DNA of 64,000 bases from Cohnella zeiphila (GTDB lineage: Bacteria; Bacillota; Bacilli; Paenibacillales; Paenibacillaceae), in contig NZ_JACJVO010000002.1 in NCBI RefSeq assembly GCF_014212055.1, positions 186,001 through 250,000 on the forward strand. Direction: 5' to 3'. The notes below the pieces were generated by a model, which worked only from the letters and a program-made list of their open reading frames with translations, was not told where the DNA came from and did no database searches. Below are positions 1-7,594 of the stretch, piece after piece. The number at the start of each line of letters is the position of its first letter. Within the stretch, counting starts at the first letter, position 1. Made by a program: the position numbers and the translations under genes.

Positions 1-418
1 TCTGGATGACGCTCTTGACGAGCGCCGGGTCGACGCCGTATCGCGAGGCCGCTGCGGTAATCAACCCGTCGAAGGATGACGTGAAGCCATCGTCCGCCGA
101 CAATCCGCCGCCGAGGCCGGACAGGCCGAGGCCAGCCCCTGTCAAGCCGGAGCCGGCGCCCAGCAGTTGCAGCATCGAAAGGCTATCGGGCGAATTCGCT
201 CCGGAATCCAAACCGGAACCGAATCCCAGTCCGATATCGGTCAAAGCGTCCGCGCCGGTCAATTGGCCCAACAGTTGCGAGAAAAGCCCGCTCCCATCCG
301 AGTCCGTACCGTCCGCCGAAAGCCCCGTTCCGGCGAACGGATCGATTCCGGACAGGAATTGGGACATCAACAATTCCTTCATTACCCGAGGATCCATCGT
401 TACGTTCATATCGGACAT
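1..418 (-). CDS. Lytic transglycosylase (SLT domain), N-terminal part only
   Basis: The gene starts at 418 with ATG behind a GGGAGAGA ribosome site and runs off the left edge, so only about 139 residues are visible. The first 120 residues are a Gly/Ser/Leu-rich, low-complexity spacer. The last visible residues, YGVDPALVKSVIQ, match the opening helix of the soluble lytic transglycosylase (SLT) fold, where the catalytic Glu follows shortly after. That Glu lies outside the window. Family members cleave peptidoglycan glycan strands outside the membrane. No clear signal peptide is seen at this start. A weak promoter lies just upstream. The domain call rests on a short motif, so it is moderately firm. 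Confidence 0.72.
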   Translation of the reverse strand, partial: MSDMNVTMDPRVMKELLMSQFLSGIDPFAGTGLSADGTDSDGSGLFSQLLGQLTGADALTDIGLGFGSGLDSGANSPDSLSMLQLLGAGSGLTGAGLGLSGLGGGLSADDGFTSSFDGLITAAASRYGVDPALVKSVIQ

Positions 419-457
419 GTTCCGCAGTCTCTCCCGTGTTGCTTGCCGTTTTTCCTT

Positions 458-486
458 ATTGTACAACAAGTCCGGTGCCGCGAAAA
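458..486 (-). promoter_or_regulatory. Candidate sigma-A promoter for the lytic transglycosylase gene
   Basis: On the minus strand TTTTCG (481-486) and TACAAT (458-463) are separated by 17 bp and lie about 40 bp before the start codon at 418. The -35 box is poor and the -10 box good, so this is only a candidate. Confidence 0.35.
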
Positions 487-510
487 GTCCCGTTTCCCGT
501 TCCCGGCCGC

Positions 511-729
511 TTAAGAGTCCTTCGGCCGAAACGTATGGCAGCAAGTCGATGCGGAATCGTCCGACCGGTCCCGGTGTTCACCGAGCTCGCCGGCGAATTC
601 CTCGTCTCCCTCCGTTCGGCGCGAACGGGCATGCGCGTCGATCTCGATCAGAATCTGATCGGCGGCGCAACGGTTGCCTTCTCCCCAAAACGTGCAGTTG
701 CTGACGCTGCAGGATACTCCACCCGGCAT
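511..729 (-). CDS. DUF1540 domain-containing small cysteine-rich protein
   Basis: A 72-residue protein. The start at 729 is chosen because GGGAGGTGA lies at good distance and because family members begin MPxGVxC; an in-frame ATG at 780 has no comparable site. The N-terminal half carries the DUF1540 pattern of spaced cysteines (C7, C12, C21) around an NCTFWGEGNRC core followed by an acidic stretch, and the C-terminus has a CCHTF motif close to the end. The cysteines suggest a small metal-binding module. Function of the family is unknown. It lies between YpuI and the transglycosylase gene on the same strand and could be co-transcribed with YpuI, with 93 bp between them. Confidence 0.85.
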   Translation of the reverse strand: MPGGVSCSVSNCTFWGEGNRCAADQILIEIDAHARSRRTEGDEEFAGELGEHRDRSDDSASTCCHTFRPKDS

Positions 730-822
730 AACGCAAATCACCTCCCGATCCTTAATGTGCTCGCCACGTTCGGCGGCCATGCGGATCGGGAGGTGGAGGC
801 TGGAGGGAGAACGGACTCTCCC

Positions 823-1326
823 TTATTTAGATTGGCCTTGCATTCTGCACTGGATCAGGTATTCGCTCTCATAGTACGTAAGGTCTTCGCGCAGTTCCTC
901 GAAAGCGCGGGAGATGCCCAGAACGACGTCGCGAACGGCCCGTCCCGGCTTGGCGCGGAAGCGGATGGCATCCTGGCCCGTATAGGCGTAGCGCCCGTCT
1001 TCCGAATACCCTTCGTTCTTCGGATAAAAATACGCGTTGACGCAGTGGTGGTACACCTCGTAAAGGGCTCGCTCCGCGGACTTCTGGTCGAAATTCGGCC
1101 GGCGCAAAATCGCTCCGAGCTTCTCGTAAGCCACCTCGGAAAAGACCAGCAGATGACGCAGGTCGGAGAGCAGTCCGGCATGGACGGCGACCGCTTCTTC
1201 CGAAGCGTCTTCTCCCGTCAATTGCGGCAGCGCGTTCCGGTTCAGGAACGTCTCCAATACGTCAATCGCGGATTTCAGTTTTTCCCGGCTGGATTCGGCA
1301 AGCGCCTTTACGTTGGCGGTCGGCAT
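823..1326 (-). CDS. ypuI: YpuI family protein (DUF3907)
   Basis: A 167-residue protein resembling Bacillus YpuI in its central LRHLLVFSE segment and in its conserved Tyr/His-rich region (EVYHHCVNAYFYPKNE, near residues 90-105). The start at 1326 has AAGGGGAAA upstream; the longer in-frame start at 1353 has none. No signal peptide, membrane helix or catalytic motif is visible, so it is probably a cytosolic protein of unknown role. The gene is divergent from the secreted protease gene that begins at 1546 and may be transcribed together with the DUF1540 gene downstream. Assignment to the family is fairly secure; no function is proposed. Confidence 0.8.
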   Translation of the reverse strand: MPTANVKALAESSREKLKSAIDVLETFLNRNALPQLTGEDASEEAVAVHAGLLSDLRHLLVFSEVAYEKLGAILRRPNFDQKSAERALYEVYHHCVNAYFYPKNEGYSEDGRYAYTGQDAIRFRAKPGRAVRDVVLGISRAFEELREDLTYYESEYLIQCRMQGQSK

Positions 1327-1441
1327 AAATGGCTTTCCCCTTTCATTATCCACAAACGTGCCCGATAGTTGTCCCGTCTGCAGTTCGCTGTTTCCGGCGA
1401 AAAATCAAAATCATCGTACCACAAATCGATCCGGAACGGTA

Positions 1442-1469
1442 CTGGCAAGGGCGAAAAATCCCGTATAAT
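1442..1469 (+). promoter_or_regulatory. Candidate sigma-A promoter of the S8 protease gene
   Basis: CTGGCA (1442-1447), a 16-bp spacer and a perfect TATAAT (1464-1469) lie about 75 bp before the protease start codon. The good -10 box and position support it; the -35 box has four of six consensus bases. Confidence 0.55.
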
Positions 1470-1545
1470 TTTGCCCATCCTCTTCAAGCTAACGATAGGA
1501 TGTCTTGGGCAAGTCGACAGCCCATCCAAAGGAGGCAAAAAGCGA

Positions 1546-3558
1546 ATGCGCCGCAATGCGTTAATCGGTCTACTCTTCACCGCCGCCGTCGCTCTCTTTA
1601 TTGTGCCGGTGATCGCGCCGCCCCGCACGGCCAAATCCCCGGCACCCGCGCCGAACGAACTGGCTGTTCCCGCGCCCGTTCCGAGGGAGCTGGCCATCCC
1701 CGCCCCGGTCGCCAGCCCCAGGCTTCGCGCGGAAGCGGAAAAAATGTCCAAACAGCGGATTTTGCAGCGTGACATGGAGGCGACGGAACTGCTCTGCCGT
1801 TCGGACTGCACGCTCGACATGACCCGCTTCCTTCGCGACCACGCCGGCATCAAAGCCGAAGACCGCGCCGCCCACCTGCGCCAGGCGATGAAGGAACATC
1901 CCCACATGCTGAAGATCGCCTGGACGTCGCAGGGCAAGACGGTCCAGGCCGGCAAGCCCGCGGACGGCTTGGAGCAAGCCGCGGCAGCCGATTGGAAGCA
2001 AGCCAAGCAAGCGCTTCGGCAAGGGAAAACATACCAGTCCCGAACGTTCAAGTACGGCGGCAAAGACCATTTCGTACTGGCGCTTCCGGACGGCGGCAAG
2101 CCCGGCGAAGGAGTGGCCGCGCTTGTCACCACCGACGTCGTGCAGCAGGTGGAGCGCCATCAGAAGCGCAATTTGCGCCTGACGCCTTATCCGTCCGAAG
2201 GACGGTACCGGCTGGAATCGGTTCTTCCGAACACCAACCGCGATACGACCGTCAAGAACGGCGAGGACAATCAAAACGCGAGCCACTATGCGGTCGACGA
2301 GATCGTCGTCAAGTTCCAAAAGCCTCTGACGTCCAAGGAGCTGCTCGCGCTGCGCAAGGAACTCAGCTTGACCGTGGTCCGGCATCGCGGACAGACGTAC
2401 TTGTTCCGCTCAAGCCGCTACAAGATGGATCAGCTTAAGGAACGTTTCGCCAAGTGGAATCCGGTCTACGTCGAGCCTCACTATTTGTATTTGACTCACG
2501 AGACCGGCGGAACATCCGGCGCTTCTTCCGGGTCTTCCGCAACCGGTACGGCAGGAACGATCGTCCCGAACGACACCCTGTACTCGAAGTATCAGTGGAA
2601 CTTGCCCGAGATCGCCACGAACAAGGGCTGGAATGTCACGCGCGGCAAAGACGACGTGGTCGTCGCGATCGTGGACACCGGCGTACAGAGCGACCATCCC
2701 GATCTGAAAGGCAGGCTGGTCCAGGGCACGAACATCATCGACCCGACCCAGCCGCCGAACGACGACGTCGGCCACGGCACCCACGTGGCGGGCATCATTG
2801 CGGCCCAGGTGAACAATAACGAAGGTGTCGCCGGCATGACCTGGTATACGAAAATCATGCCGGTCAAGGCCCTCGACAGCTCCGGCGCCGGCACGACCTA
2901 CTCGGTGGCGGAAGGCATCATCTGGGCGACGGATCACGGCGCCGACGTCATCAACATGAGCCTGGGCAATTACGCCGAAGCCCAGTTCCTGCACGATGCC
3001 GTCAAGTATGCTTACGATCACGGAGTCGTTTTGGTTGCGGCGACGGGCAACGACAATACCGACCGCCCGGGTTATCCGGCGGCTTATCCCGAAGTATTCG
3101 CCGTCGGGGCGACCAATCAGGACGAGTCGAGGGCCGAATACTCGAATTACGGGGATTACGTGGACGTTACCGCGCCAGGCACTTCGATCGCCAGCACCTA
3201 TCCGGGCAGCCGATACGCGGCGCTCTCCGGCACGTCGATGGCCTGCCCGCACGTCTCGGCGCTCGCTTCCCTCGTGCGCGCCGCCAATGCCAATCTGGGC
3301 AACGAGGATGTGATGGATCTGCTCCGCAAAACCGCCAGGGATTTGGGTCCTGCGGGCAAAGACGTCGACTTCGGCTATGGCCAGATCGACGTGGACGCGG
3401 CCGTTCGTGCAGCCAACGCCGAAGCTGCGTCGCAGCAGCAGGCGGAAACGCCGCCGCAAAATCTGGCGGGAGAAACGGGCGAAACGGGCGAATCGTTCGC
3501 CGAGCGGATTCGCCGCCAATTGGAACGGCTCTTCGGCACCGACGGCTCCCAGCCGTAA
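1546..3558 (+). CDS. Secreted S8 family serine protease (subtilase)
   Basis: A 670-residue subtilisin-like protease. The start at 1546 has GGAGGC upstream and begins with an Arg-flanked hydrophobic segment (residues 5-25), a signal peptide or anchor. A long propeptide region (about 26-330) follows; its second half resembles the fervidolysin-type N-terminal prodomain (EIVVKFQKPLTSKELLALRK). The catalytic triad is D377 (in AIVDTGV), H410 (in GHGTHVAG) and S564 (in GTSMACPHV). The C-terminal 60 residues are Gln/Glu/Gly-rich. Two closely spaced cysteines in the prodomain (LLCRSDC) and one beside the active serine are notable because a disulfide-forming BdbD/BdbC pair follows directly. A strong terminator ends the transcript. 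Substrate unknown. Confidence 0.93.
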   Translation: MRRNALIGLLFTAAVALFIVPVIAPPRTAKSPAPAPNELAVPAPVPRELAIPAPVASPRLRAEAEKMSKQRILQRDMEATELLCRSDCTLDMTRFLRDHAGIKAEDRAAHLRQAMKEHPHMLKIAWTSQGKTVQAGKPADGLEQAAAADWKQAKQALRQGKTYQSRTFKYGGKDHFVLALPDGGKPGEGVAALVTTDVVQQVERHQKRNLRLTPYPSEGRYRLESVLPNTNRDTTVKNGEDNQNASHYAVDEIVVKFQKPLTSKELLALRKELSLTVVRHRGQTYLFRSSRYKMDQLKERFAKWNPVYVEPHYLYLTHETGGTSGASSGSSATGTAGTIVPNDTLYSKYQWNLPEIATNKGWNVTRGKDDVVVAIVDTGVQSDHPDLKGRLVQGTNIIDPTQPPNDDVGHGTHVAGIIAAQVNNNEGVAGMTWYTKIMPVKALDSSGAGTTYSVAEGIIWATDHGADVINMSLGNYAEAQFLHDAVKYAYDHGVVLVAATGNDNTDRPGYPAAYPEVFAVGATNQDESRAEYSNYGDYVDVTAPGTSIASTYPGSRYAALSGTSMACPHVSALASLVRAANANLGNEDVMDLLRKTARDLGPAGKDVDFGYGQIDVDAAVRAANAEAASQQQAETPPQNLAGETGETGESFAERIRRQLERLFGTDGSQP

Positions 3559-3578
3559 ACCCCTATCGTGATCGCAGC

Positions 3579-3621
3579 GGCCCGAAAAAAGGAATGTAAC
3601 GTTCCTTTTTCGGGCCTTTTT
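3579..3621 (+). terminator. Rho-independent terminator after the S8 protease
   Basis: GGCCCGAAAAAAGGAA pairs with TTCCTTTTTCGGGCC around a 6-nt loop and is followed by a T run. It separates the protease from the thiol oxidase genes. Confidence 0.9.
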
Positions 3622-3721
3622 GTGAATCTTTGCGATTGTTCATGCATTTTTAAGCGTTCGCATGTACAATGGGATTGGGCCGTTTTGCCTGTCCAAGTTA
3701 AGGGGGAAAGGAAGAGGATTC

Positions 3722-4438
3722 TTGCAAAAAGCGCAGCGAAAAATGGGAGTTAAGCAACAAAGGGAACTGGAGAAGCGCAAAAAACAACGGCGTATTCAAA
3801 TCTTGACTTGGTCTACGGCCGTCGTCTTTGTCGCCTTGATCGTTCTGCTGTTTGTATTCAGGCCGGACGGGGAGTCGATCTCCATCGATTACGACCACGT
3901 TCCGACGATCGGGTCGACGGACGCGAAGGTAAAGCTGGCCGAATTCGGCGACTTCAAGTGCCCGACCTGCCAAATGTTCGCTCAGAACATCATGCCTGAG
4001 ATCCAGAAGGATTACATCGATAAGGGGCAAGTCTCGCTCTCATTCTTGAACTACATGATTATCAGCCCTCAAGCCGACTCGTACACGGCGGCGCTCGCCG
4101 CGCAATCGGTTTACCATCAGAACAAAGACGAGTTCTGGAAATACTATGAAGCGATCTACAATAACCAGCAGGACGAGCGTACGCTTTGGGCGACGGCGGA
4201 CAAGCTTGTTCAGATCGCCAAAGACGCGAAGCTGAACATCGACTTTGACAAGCTGCGTCAAGATATCGACAACGAGACGTACCAAGACGAAGTCCTGGAT
4301 CAGACGAGCCTGGCGAGCAGCAAGCAATTCCCGGGCACGCCGACGATTCTGCTGAACGGCAAGCGGCTGACCGACGACCAGGCGCTTAACATCAACAACC
4401 TGAAGGCCGAGATCGACAAGGCGCTGGCGGCCAAATAG
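3722..4438 (+). CDS. bdbD: DsbA-like thiol-disulfide oxidoreductase (BdbD type)
   Basis: A membrane-anchored thioredoxin-fold protein of about 238 residues. A TTG start at 3722 follows GGGGGAAAGGAAGAGG; an in-frame ATG at 3743 with a weaker site is the alternative. After a very basic N-terminus comes one transmembrane segment (about residues 28-48), then the DsbA-like domain facing outside the membrane. The active site is C80-P-T-C83, within FGDFKCPTCQMF. The cis-proline loop lies in QFPGTPTILLNG. It should introduce disulfides into secreted proteins and be reoxidised by the BdbC-like quinone reductase encoded 32 bp downstream. Family members in Bacillus act in competence and in secreted-enzyme folding. 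Confidence 0.9.
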   Translation: MQKAQRKMGVKQQRELEKRKKQRRIQILTWSTAVVFVALIVLLFVFRPDGESISIDYDHVPTIGSTDAKVKLAEFGDFKCPTCQMFAQNIMPEIQKDYIDKGQVSLSFLNYMIISPQADSYTAALAAQSVYHQNKDEFWKYYEAIYNNQQDERTLWATADKLVQIAKDAKLNIDFDKLRQDIDNETYQDEVLDQTSLASSKQFPGTPTILLNGKRLTDDQALNINNLKAEIDKALAAK

Positions 4439-4470
4439 GACGGATAATGGATGACGGAGGATGAAGCGAC

Positions 4471-4926
4471 GTGACGGCGATTCGAAGCTACGGGCTTTAC
4501 TTGGCGTTTCTCGTCTCGCTGGTGGCGACCGGCGGCAGTCTGTTTCTAAGCGAAGTGATGCACTACATCCCTTGCAACCTGTGCTGGTTCCAACGCATCT
4601 TCATGTACCCGCTCGTGCTTCTGCTTGGCCGGGCGGCTCTCCGCGACGACCGCGGCATGGCCGGTTATGCCCTGCCGCTCAGCGTCATTGGCGGGCTGAT
4701 CTCTCTCTATCATTACGGCGAACAAAAAGTACCCGGCATGGCGAGCATCGCGCCCTGCCGGGTCGGGGTGCCTTGCAATAAAGATTATCTCGACTGGTTC
4801 GGCGTCATTACCATTCCGCTGATGGCGCTGGTCGCGTTCGCGCTTATCACCGCCCTGCTGATCGTCATTCGCGCCGGTCGCCATGCCGAGGCCGACGAGC
4901 CGGAAGAATTCGCCGCGGCCGACTGA
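4471..4926 (+). CDS. bdbC: Disulfide bond formation protein B (BdbC), quinone-linked thiol oxidase
   Basis: A 151-residue membrane protein with four predicted helices. It starts with GTG at 4471 behind GGAGG. Two cysteine pairs are in the expected places: C35-N-L-C38 next to the first outer loop (PCNLCWFQR) and C96/C102 in the second loop (APCRVGVPC). The DsbB/BdbC family passes electrons from the thioredoxin-like partner to quinone. It sits 32 bp behind the BdbD-type gene and ends in a bidirectional terminator shared with rnpB, so the two genes form a self-contained disulfide-forming operon. The C-terminal tail is acidic and cytosolic. Confidence 0.93.
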   Translation: MTAIRSYGLYLAFLVSLVATGGSLFLSEVMHYIPCNLCWFQRIFMYPLVLLLGRAALRDDRGMAGYALPLSVIGGLISLYHYGEQKVPGMASIAPCRVGVPCNKDYLDWFGVITIPLMALVAFALITALLIVIRAGRHAEADEPEEFAAAD

Positions 4927-4960
4927 GCCGTTCCGGCATGCCGAATCCATAACCCGCGCA

Positions 4961-5006
4961 AATCAAAACCCGCAACCTCTGGAAAGAGCGTTGCGGGTTT
5001 TGATTT
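4961..5006. terminator. Bidirectional terminator between bdbC and rnpB
   Basis: AATCAAAACCCGCAAC (4961-4976) pairs perfectly with GTTGCGGGTTTTGATT (4990-5005). The stem carries A and T runs on both sides, so it can end bdbC transcripts from the left and rnpB transcripts from the right. Confidence 0.88.
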
Positions 5007-5009
5007 GCA

Positions 5010-5491
5010 GACGAAAAGTTTGCCGTAAGCCGGGTTCTGTGCTTCCGGTGGTCAGAACGGGCCGTGCGGCCCTCCCACGGATGGAAGCGACAATCATCTA
5101 TCTAGGCCGTCCGTTGCCGAACGGCTCAAGCGACCAACCCGAACGCGCCCCGGGCAAGGGCTGCAGCCGAAGCTGCCGCGTTCCTCTTCGGTCTTGCTCC
5201 AGATGGGGTTTACCAGGAGCAGAGTCGCCCATGCTCCTCGTGGTCTCTTACACCACGGTTCCATCCTTGCCTGTGCCAACCCCAAAAGGTATTGGGGCCC
5301 CCGTGAAGTAATCGGAATAAGCTTCGAAGCTCTACGTCACTTTGCGGGGATCGGCCATCGGCGGTCCATTTCTGTGGCACTATCCTTCGGCTCGCGCCGA
5401 CTGGACGTTATCCAGCATCCTGCCCTACGGAGCCCGGACTTTCCTCTCGCGGCGCGAAGCCGCCAGCGATTGTCTGTCAAGCTTTCCGATC
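5010..5491 (-). ncRNA. rnpB: RNase P RNA (rnpB), bacterial type B
   Basis: On the minus strand the conserved GAGGAAAGTCCGGGCTC block lies near the 5' end (about 5431-5450) and the universal ACAGAACCCGGCTTA block near the 3' end (about 5025-5040). The ends CGGAAAGCTTGAC and GGCAAACTTTTCG can pair as helix P1, which fixes the boundaries to within about 10 nt. The RNA is the catalytic subunit of RNase P, which removes 5' leaders from tRNA precursors. About 480 nt is somewhat longer than the usual 400 or so for Bacillus; the extra length appears to be in GC-rich peripheral helices. A good promoter lies directly upstream, and the shared hairpin at 4961-5006 ends it. Confidence 0.92.
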
Positions 5492-5501
5492 TGCAACGTT
5501 T

Positions 5502-5530
5502 AGTATAACGCGAATCGGCTTCCGGCACAA
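5502..5530 (-). promoter_or_regulatory. Sigma-A promoter of rnpB
   Basis: TTGTGC (5525-5530) and TATACT (5502-5507) are spaced by 17 bp on the minus strand, placing the start of transcription a few bases before the P1 helix of RNase P RNA. Confidence 0.75.
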
Positions 5531-5590
5531 CGGCAATCGTTGACTTCCGAGGGCGCCGGGATCCGGCTATGGCGTTCATCCCCAAGTTAC

Positions 5591-5658
5591 CCAATATCCC
5601 ATCTGCTCAGTTTCGCCTGCCGAAACAACGAAACGAACCTGAGCGATGGGGATATTGG
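5591..5658. repeat. Large imperfect inverted repeat between nif3 and rnpB
   Basis: Arms 5591-5610 and 5639-5658 pair over 20 bp with two mismatches, around a 28-nt loop that itself contains TTTCG/CGAAA complementarity. On the nif3 side a smaller hairpin (AGCGTG/CACGCT, about 5671-5690) precedes it. No T run follows either arm, so it is not a classical terminator. It may stabilise the 3' end of the trmK-nif3 transcript or be a mobile palindromic element. Confidence 0.6.
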
Positions 5659-5704
5659 ATATCGGAACAGAGCGTGAAGCTTGCACGCTCAGGACTTCAA
5701 CCGG

Positions 5705-6820
5705 TCAGCGAAGACGGAACGGCTCGGTGTTTGCTTGGGAAGGAAGCACTTCGGTGTCGTAGCCGGCGGCTTTGAGCTTCTCCTGGAGCCACCGGGCCGT
5801 CTTCGGCTTCATGATCTTCTCGGCGTTATGTCCGGGATCGACGATCGCCAGTCCCATCGCGTCGGCGTCATGAGCCGTATGGTAGTCGATGTCGCCGGTC
5901 ACGAGCACGTCTGCGCCGGCGAACTTGGCATGGCGGATATAGCGGCTGCCGGAGCCGCCGAGCACGGCCACTTTGCGAACTTGCCGGGAGCCGTCGCCGA
6001 CGACCCGCACGAACGGCACGTCCAGCGCCTTCTTCACGCGCTCGCAGAACGAATCGAGACTTTCCGGCTGCGGCAGCGAGCCGACCCTTCCGAGCCCGAA
6101 CGAACGGCCCTTCAGGTCGACCGGGTACAGATCGTACGCGACCTCCTCGTACGGGTGCGCCTTGAGCATCGCCTGCACGACCGCTTTGCGCGCGCTGTCC
6201 GGCACGATCGTCTCGATTCTCACTTCGGCCGCCTTCTCGAATTTGCCCTGCTTGCCGATATACGGATCCGTTCCTTCCCGAGGCAGGAAAGTGCCGGTTC
6301 CTTCGATGTTGAAGCTGCAATGGCTGTAGTTGCCGATCCAGCCGGCACCGGCGTTGAAAAGGGCGCCGCGAACCGCATCCTGATGATCGACCGGGACGAA
6401 CACGGCCAGCTTAAACAGTTTATCGGTGTGCACTTCCTCGAGCACCGCCCGGCCTTCGATGCCGAGCGCTTCGGCCATCCAATCGTTCATTCCGCCTTCG
6501 GCCGAGTCCAGGTTCGTATGCGCGACGTAGACCGCGATATCACGGCGCAGCAGACTTGCCATCAGCGCCCCTTCCGGAGTATCGGTCTGCAGATGCTTCA
6601 GCGGCCGATACAGCGGCGCATGGTGGGCGATAATCAACTCCGCGCCCAGCTCGCCCGCTTCCTCCACGACCGCGGGCGTCACGTCCAGCGCGACCAGAAC
6701 GCGCCGGATCTCCTTCCGCAGCGAACCGATCTGCAGCCCGATCCGATCGTCCGGAACGGCGTAATGCTTGGGCGCCAGCTTCTCCATCCATTGAATTACC
6801 GTTTCGCCGCGGGCCAGCAT
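5705..6820 (-). CDS. Nif3-like dinuclear metal centre hexameric protein
   Basis: A 371-residue member of the Nif3/YqfO family. The start at 6820 has AAGGAGGTG upstream and gives the normal N-terminus. The metal ligands are visible: the IIAHHAP motif (H66, H67) and HTNLDSAEGG with the later GSGSRYI and GDIDYHTAHDA segments. The central part (about 130-230) is the PII-like insertion typical of Gram-positive members. These proteins form a toroidal hexamer with a two-metal site; the activity is not settled, though a GTP cyclohydrolase I type 2 label is often seen in annotations. It overlaps trmK by 25 nt, so the two are translationally coupled. Confidence 0.92.
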   Translation of the reverse strand: MLARGETVIQWMEKLAPKHYAVPDDRIGLQIGSLRKEIRRVLVALDVTPAVVEEAGELGAELIIAHHAPLYRPLKHLQTDTPEGALMASLLRRDIAVYVAHTNLDSAEGGMNDWMAEALGIEGRAVLEEVHTDKLFKLAVFVPVDHQDAVRGALFNAGAGWIGNYSHCSFNIEGTGTFLPREGTDPYIGKQGKFEKAAEVRIETIVPDSARKAVVQAMLKAHPYEEVAYDLYPVDLKGRSFGLGRVGSLPQPESLDSFCERVKKALDVPFVRVVGDGSRQVRKVAVLGGSGSRYIRHAKFAGADVLVTGDIDYHTAHDADAMGLAIVDPGHNAEKIMKPKTARWLQEKLKAAGYDTEVLPSQANTEPFRLR

Positions 6821-7593
6821 GCCAGCACCTCCTTGATTTTCGCGATCGCCTTCTCCCATTCCAAAGCTTTTCTCGCCGCTTCGTCCGATTGGGACAATCG
6901 AAGCCGTTCTCTGATGGTTTCCCGCTTCGCCAATTCGGATTCCCACTTCCTGCGGAACGTCTCGTCCGAACCCCGCAGCAGCAGCGGTCCCATCTCCCGG
7001 ATCAGGGGCACCGGCACTTCGGCGCTACCGAAGCCGAGCAGCGACGGATCGTACAGCTCCGCATTCCGCTTCTTCGCCTCCGCTTCCCCGTCTCTCTCTG
7101 CCTTGAGCATCGTATAAATCTCTCCGTCTTCCTCCAGCAGCTTTTCCTCGATCAGGACGTAAGCATGGTCGACGAGCCACTGCCTCACTTGATCTTCCGC
7201 TACGTGCGGCGACAGAATGAGCGTGCGGACGCCGTCCAAGCGGCGCCCCGCTTCCTCCAGCAGCCGAACCATCAAGCTGCCTCCCATGCCGGCGATGCAC
7301 ACCGTATCGACTTCGCCCGGCTTCAAAACCGTCAGGCCGTCCCCTTGCCGGACCGACACGATGCCGTCAAGACCGGCTGCCTTTACTTGCCTCTGCGCCG
7401 CCTCGACCGGCCCTTTGTTCACGTCCCCGGCTACCGCAAAAGGCACTCTGCCCCCTGCGGCCAAATAAACCGGGAGCAGCGCGTGATCCGTCCCGATGTC
7501 GGCAAACCGCGCGCCTTCCGGCACCCAGTCCGCCAACGCGGCCAATCGGCCGGACAGCTTCACGTCCGCTCCCGCTCTTTGCGATCTCGTCAT
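6796..7593 (-). CDS. trmK: tRNA (adenine(22)-N(1))-methyltransferase TrmK
   Basis: A 265-residue class I SAM methyltransferase. The SAM-binding loop FADIGTDHALLP lies at residues 30-41, and the family signature AGMGGSLMVRLLE follows in the middle, with ILSPHVAED and the RQWL segment after it. The C-terminal third is a helical region rich in charged residues, as in TrmK (YqfN). The enzyme methylates N1 of A22 in the D-arm of tRNAs. The start at 7593 lies one base after the stop of the upstream membrane-protein gene, and the 3' end overlaps nif3 by 25 nt, the same trmK-nif3 pair seen in Bacillus. Confidence 0.93.
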   Translation of the reverse strand: MTRSQRAGADVKLSGRLAALADWVPEGARFADIGTDHALLPVYLAAGGRVPFAVAGDVNKGPVEAAQRQVKAAGLDGIVSVRQGDGLTVLKPGEVDTVCIAGMGGSLMVRLLEEAGRRLDGVRTLILSPHVAEDQVRQWLVDHAYVLIEEKLLEEDGEIYTMLKAERDGEAEAKKRNAELYDPSLLGFGSAEVPVPLIREMGPLLLRGSDETFRRKWESELAKRETIRERLRLSQSDEAARKALEWEKAIAKIKEVLACWPAAKR

Positions 7594-7594
7594 C

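Noticed and set aside
436..1368. A 310-codon plus-strand frame at the left end
   Set aside because: It covers YpuI and DUF1540 on the other strand; both of those have proper starts and family motifs.
5705..6946. A longer start for the Nif3-like gene at 6946
   Set aside because: The additional 42 residues overlap trmK, lack family similarity and have no ribosome site, while 6820 has AAGGAGGTG.
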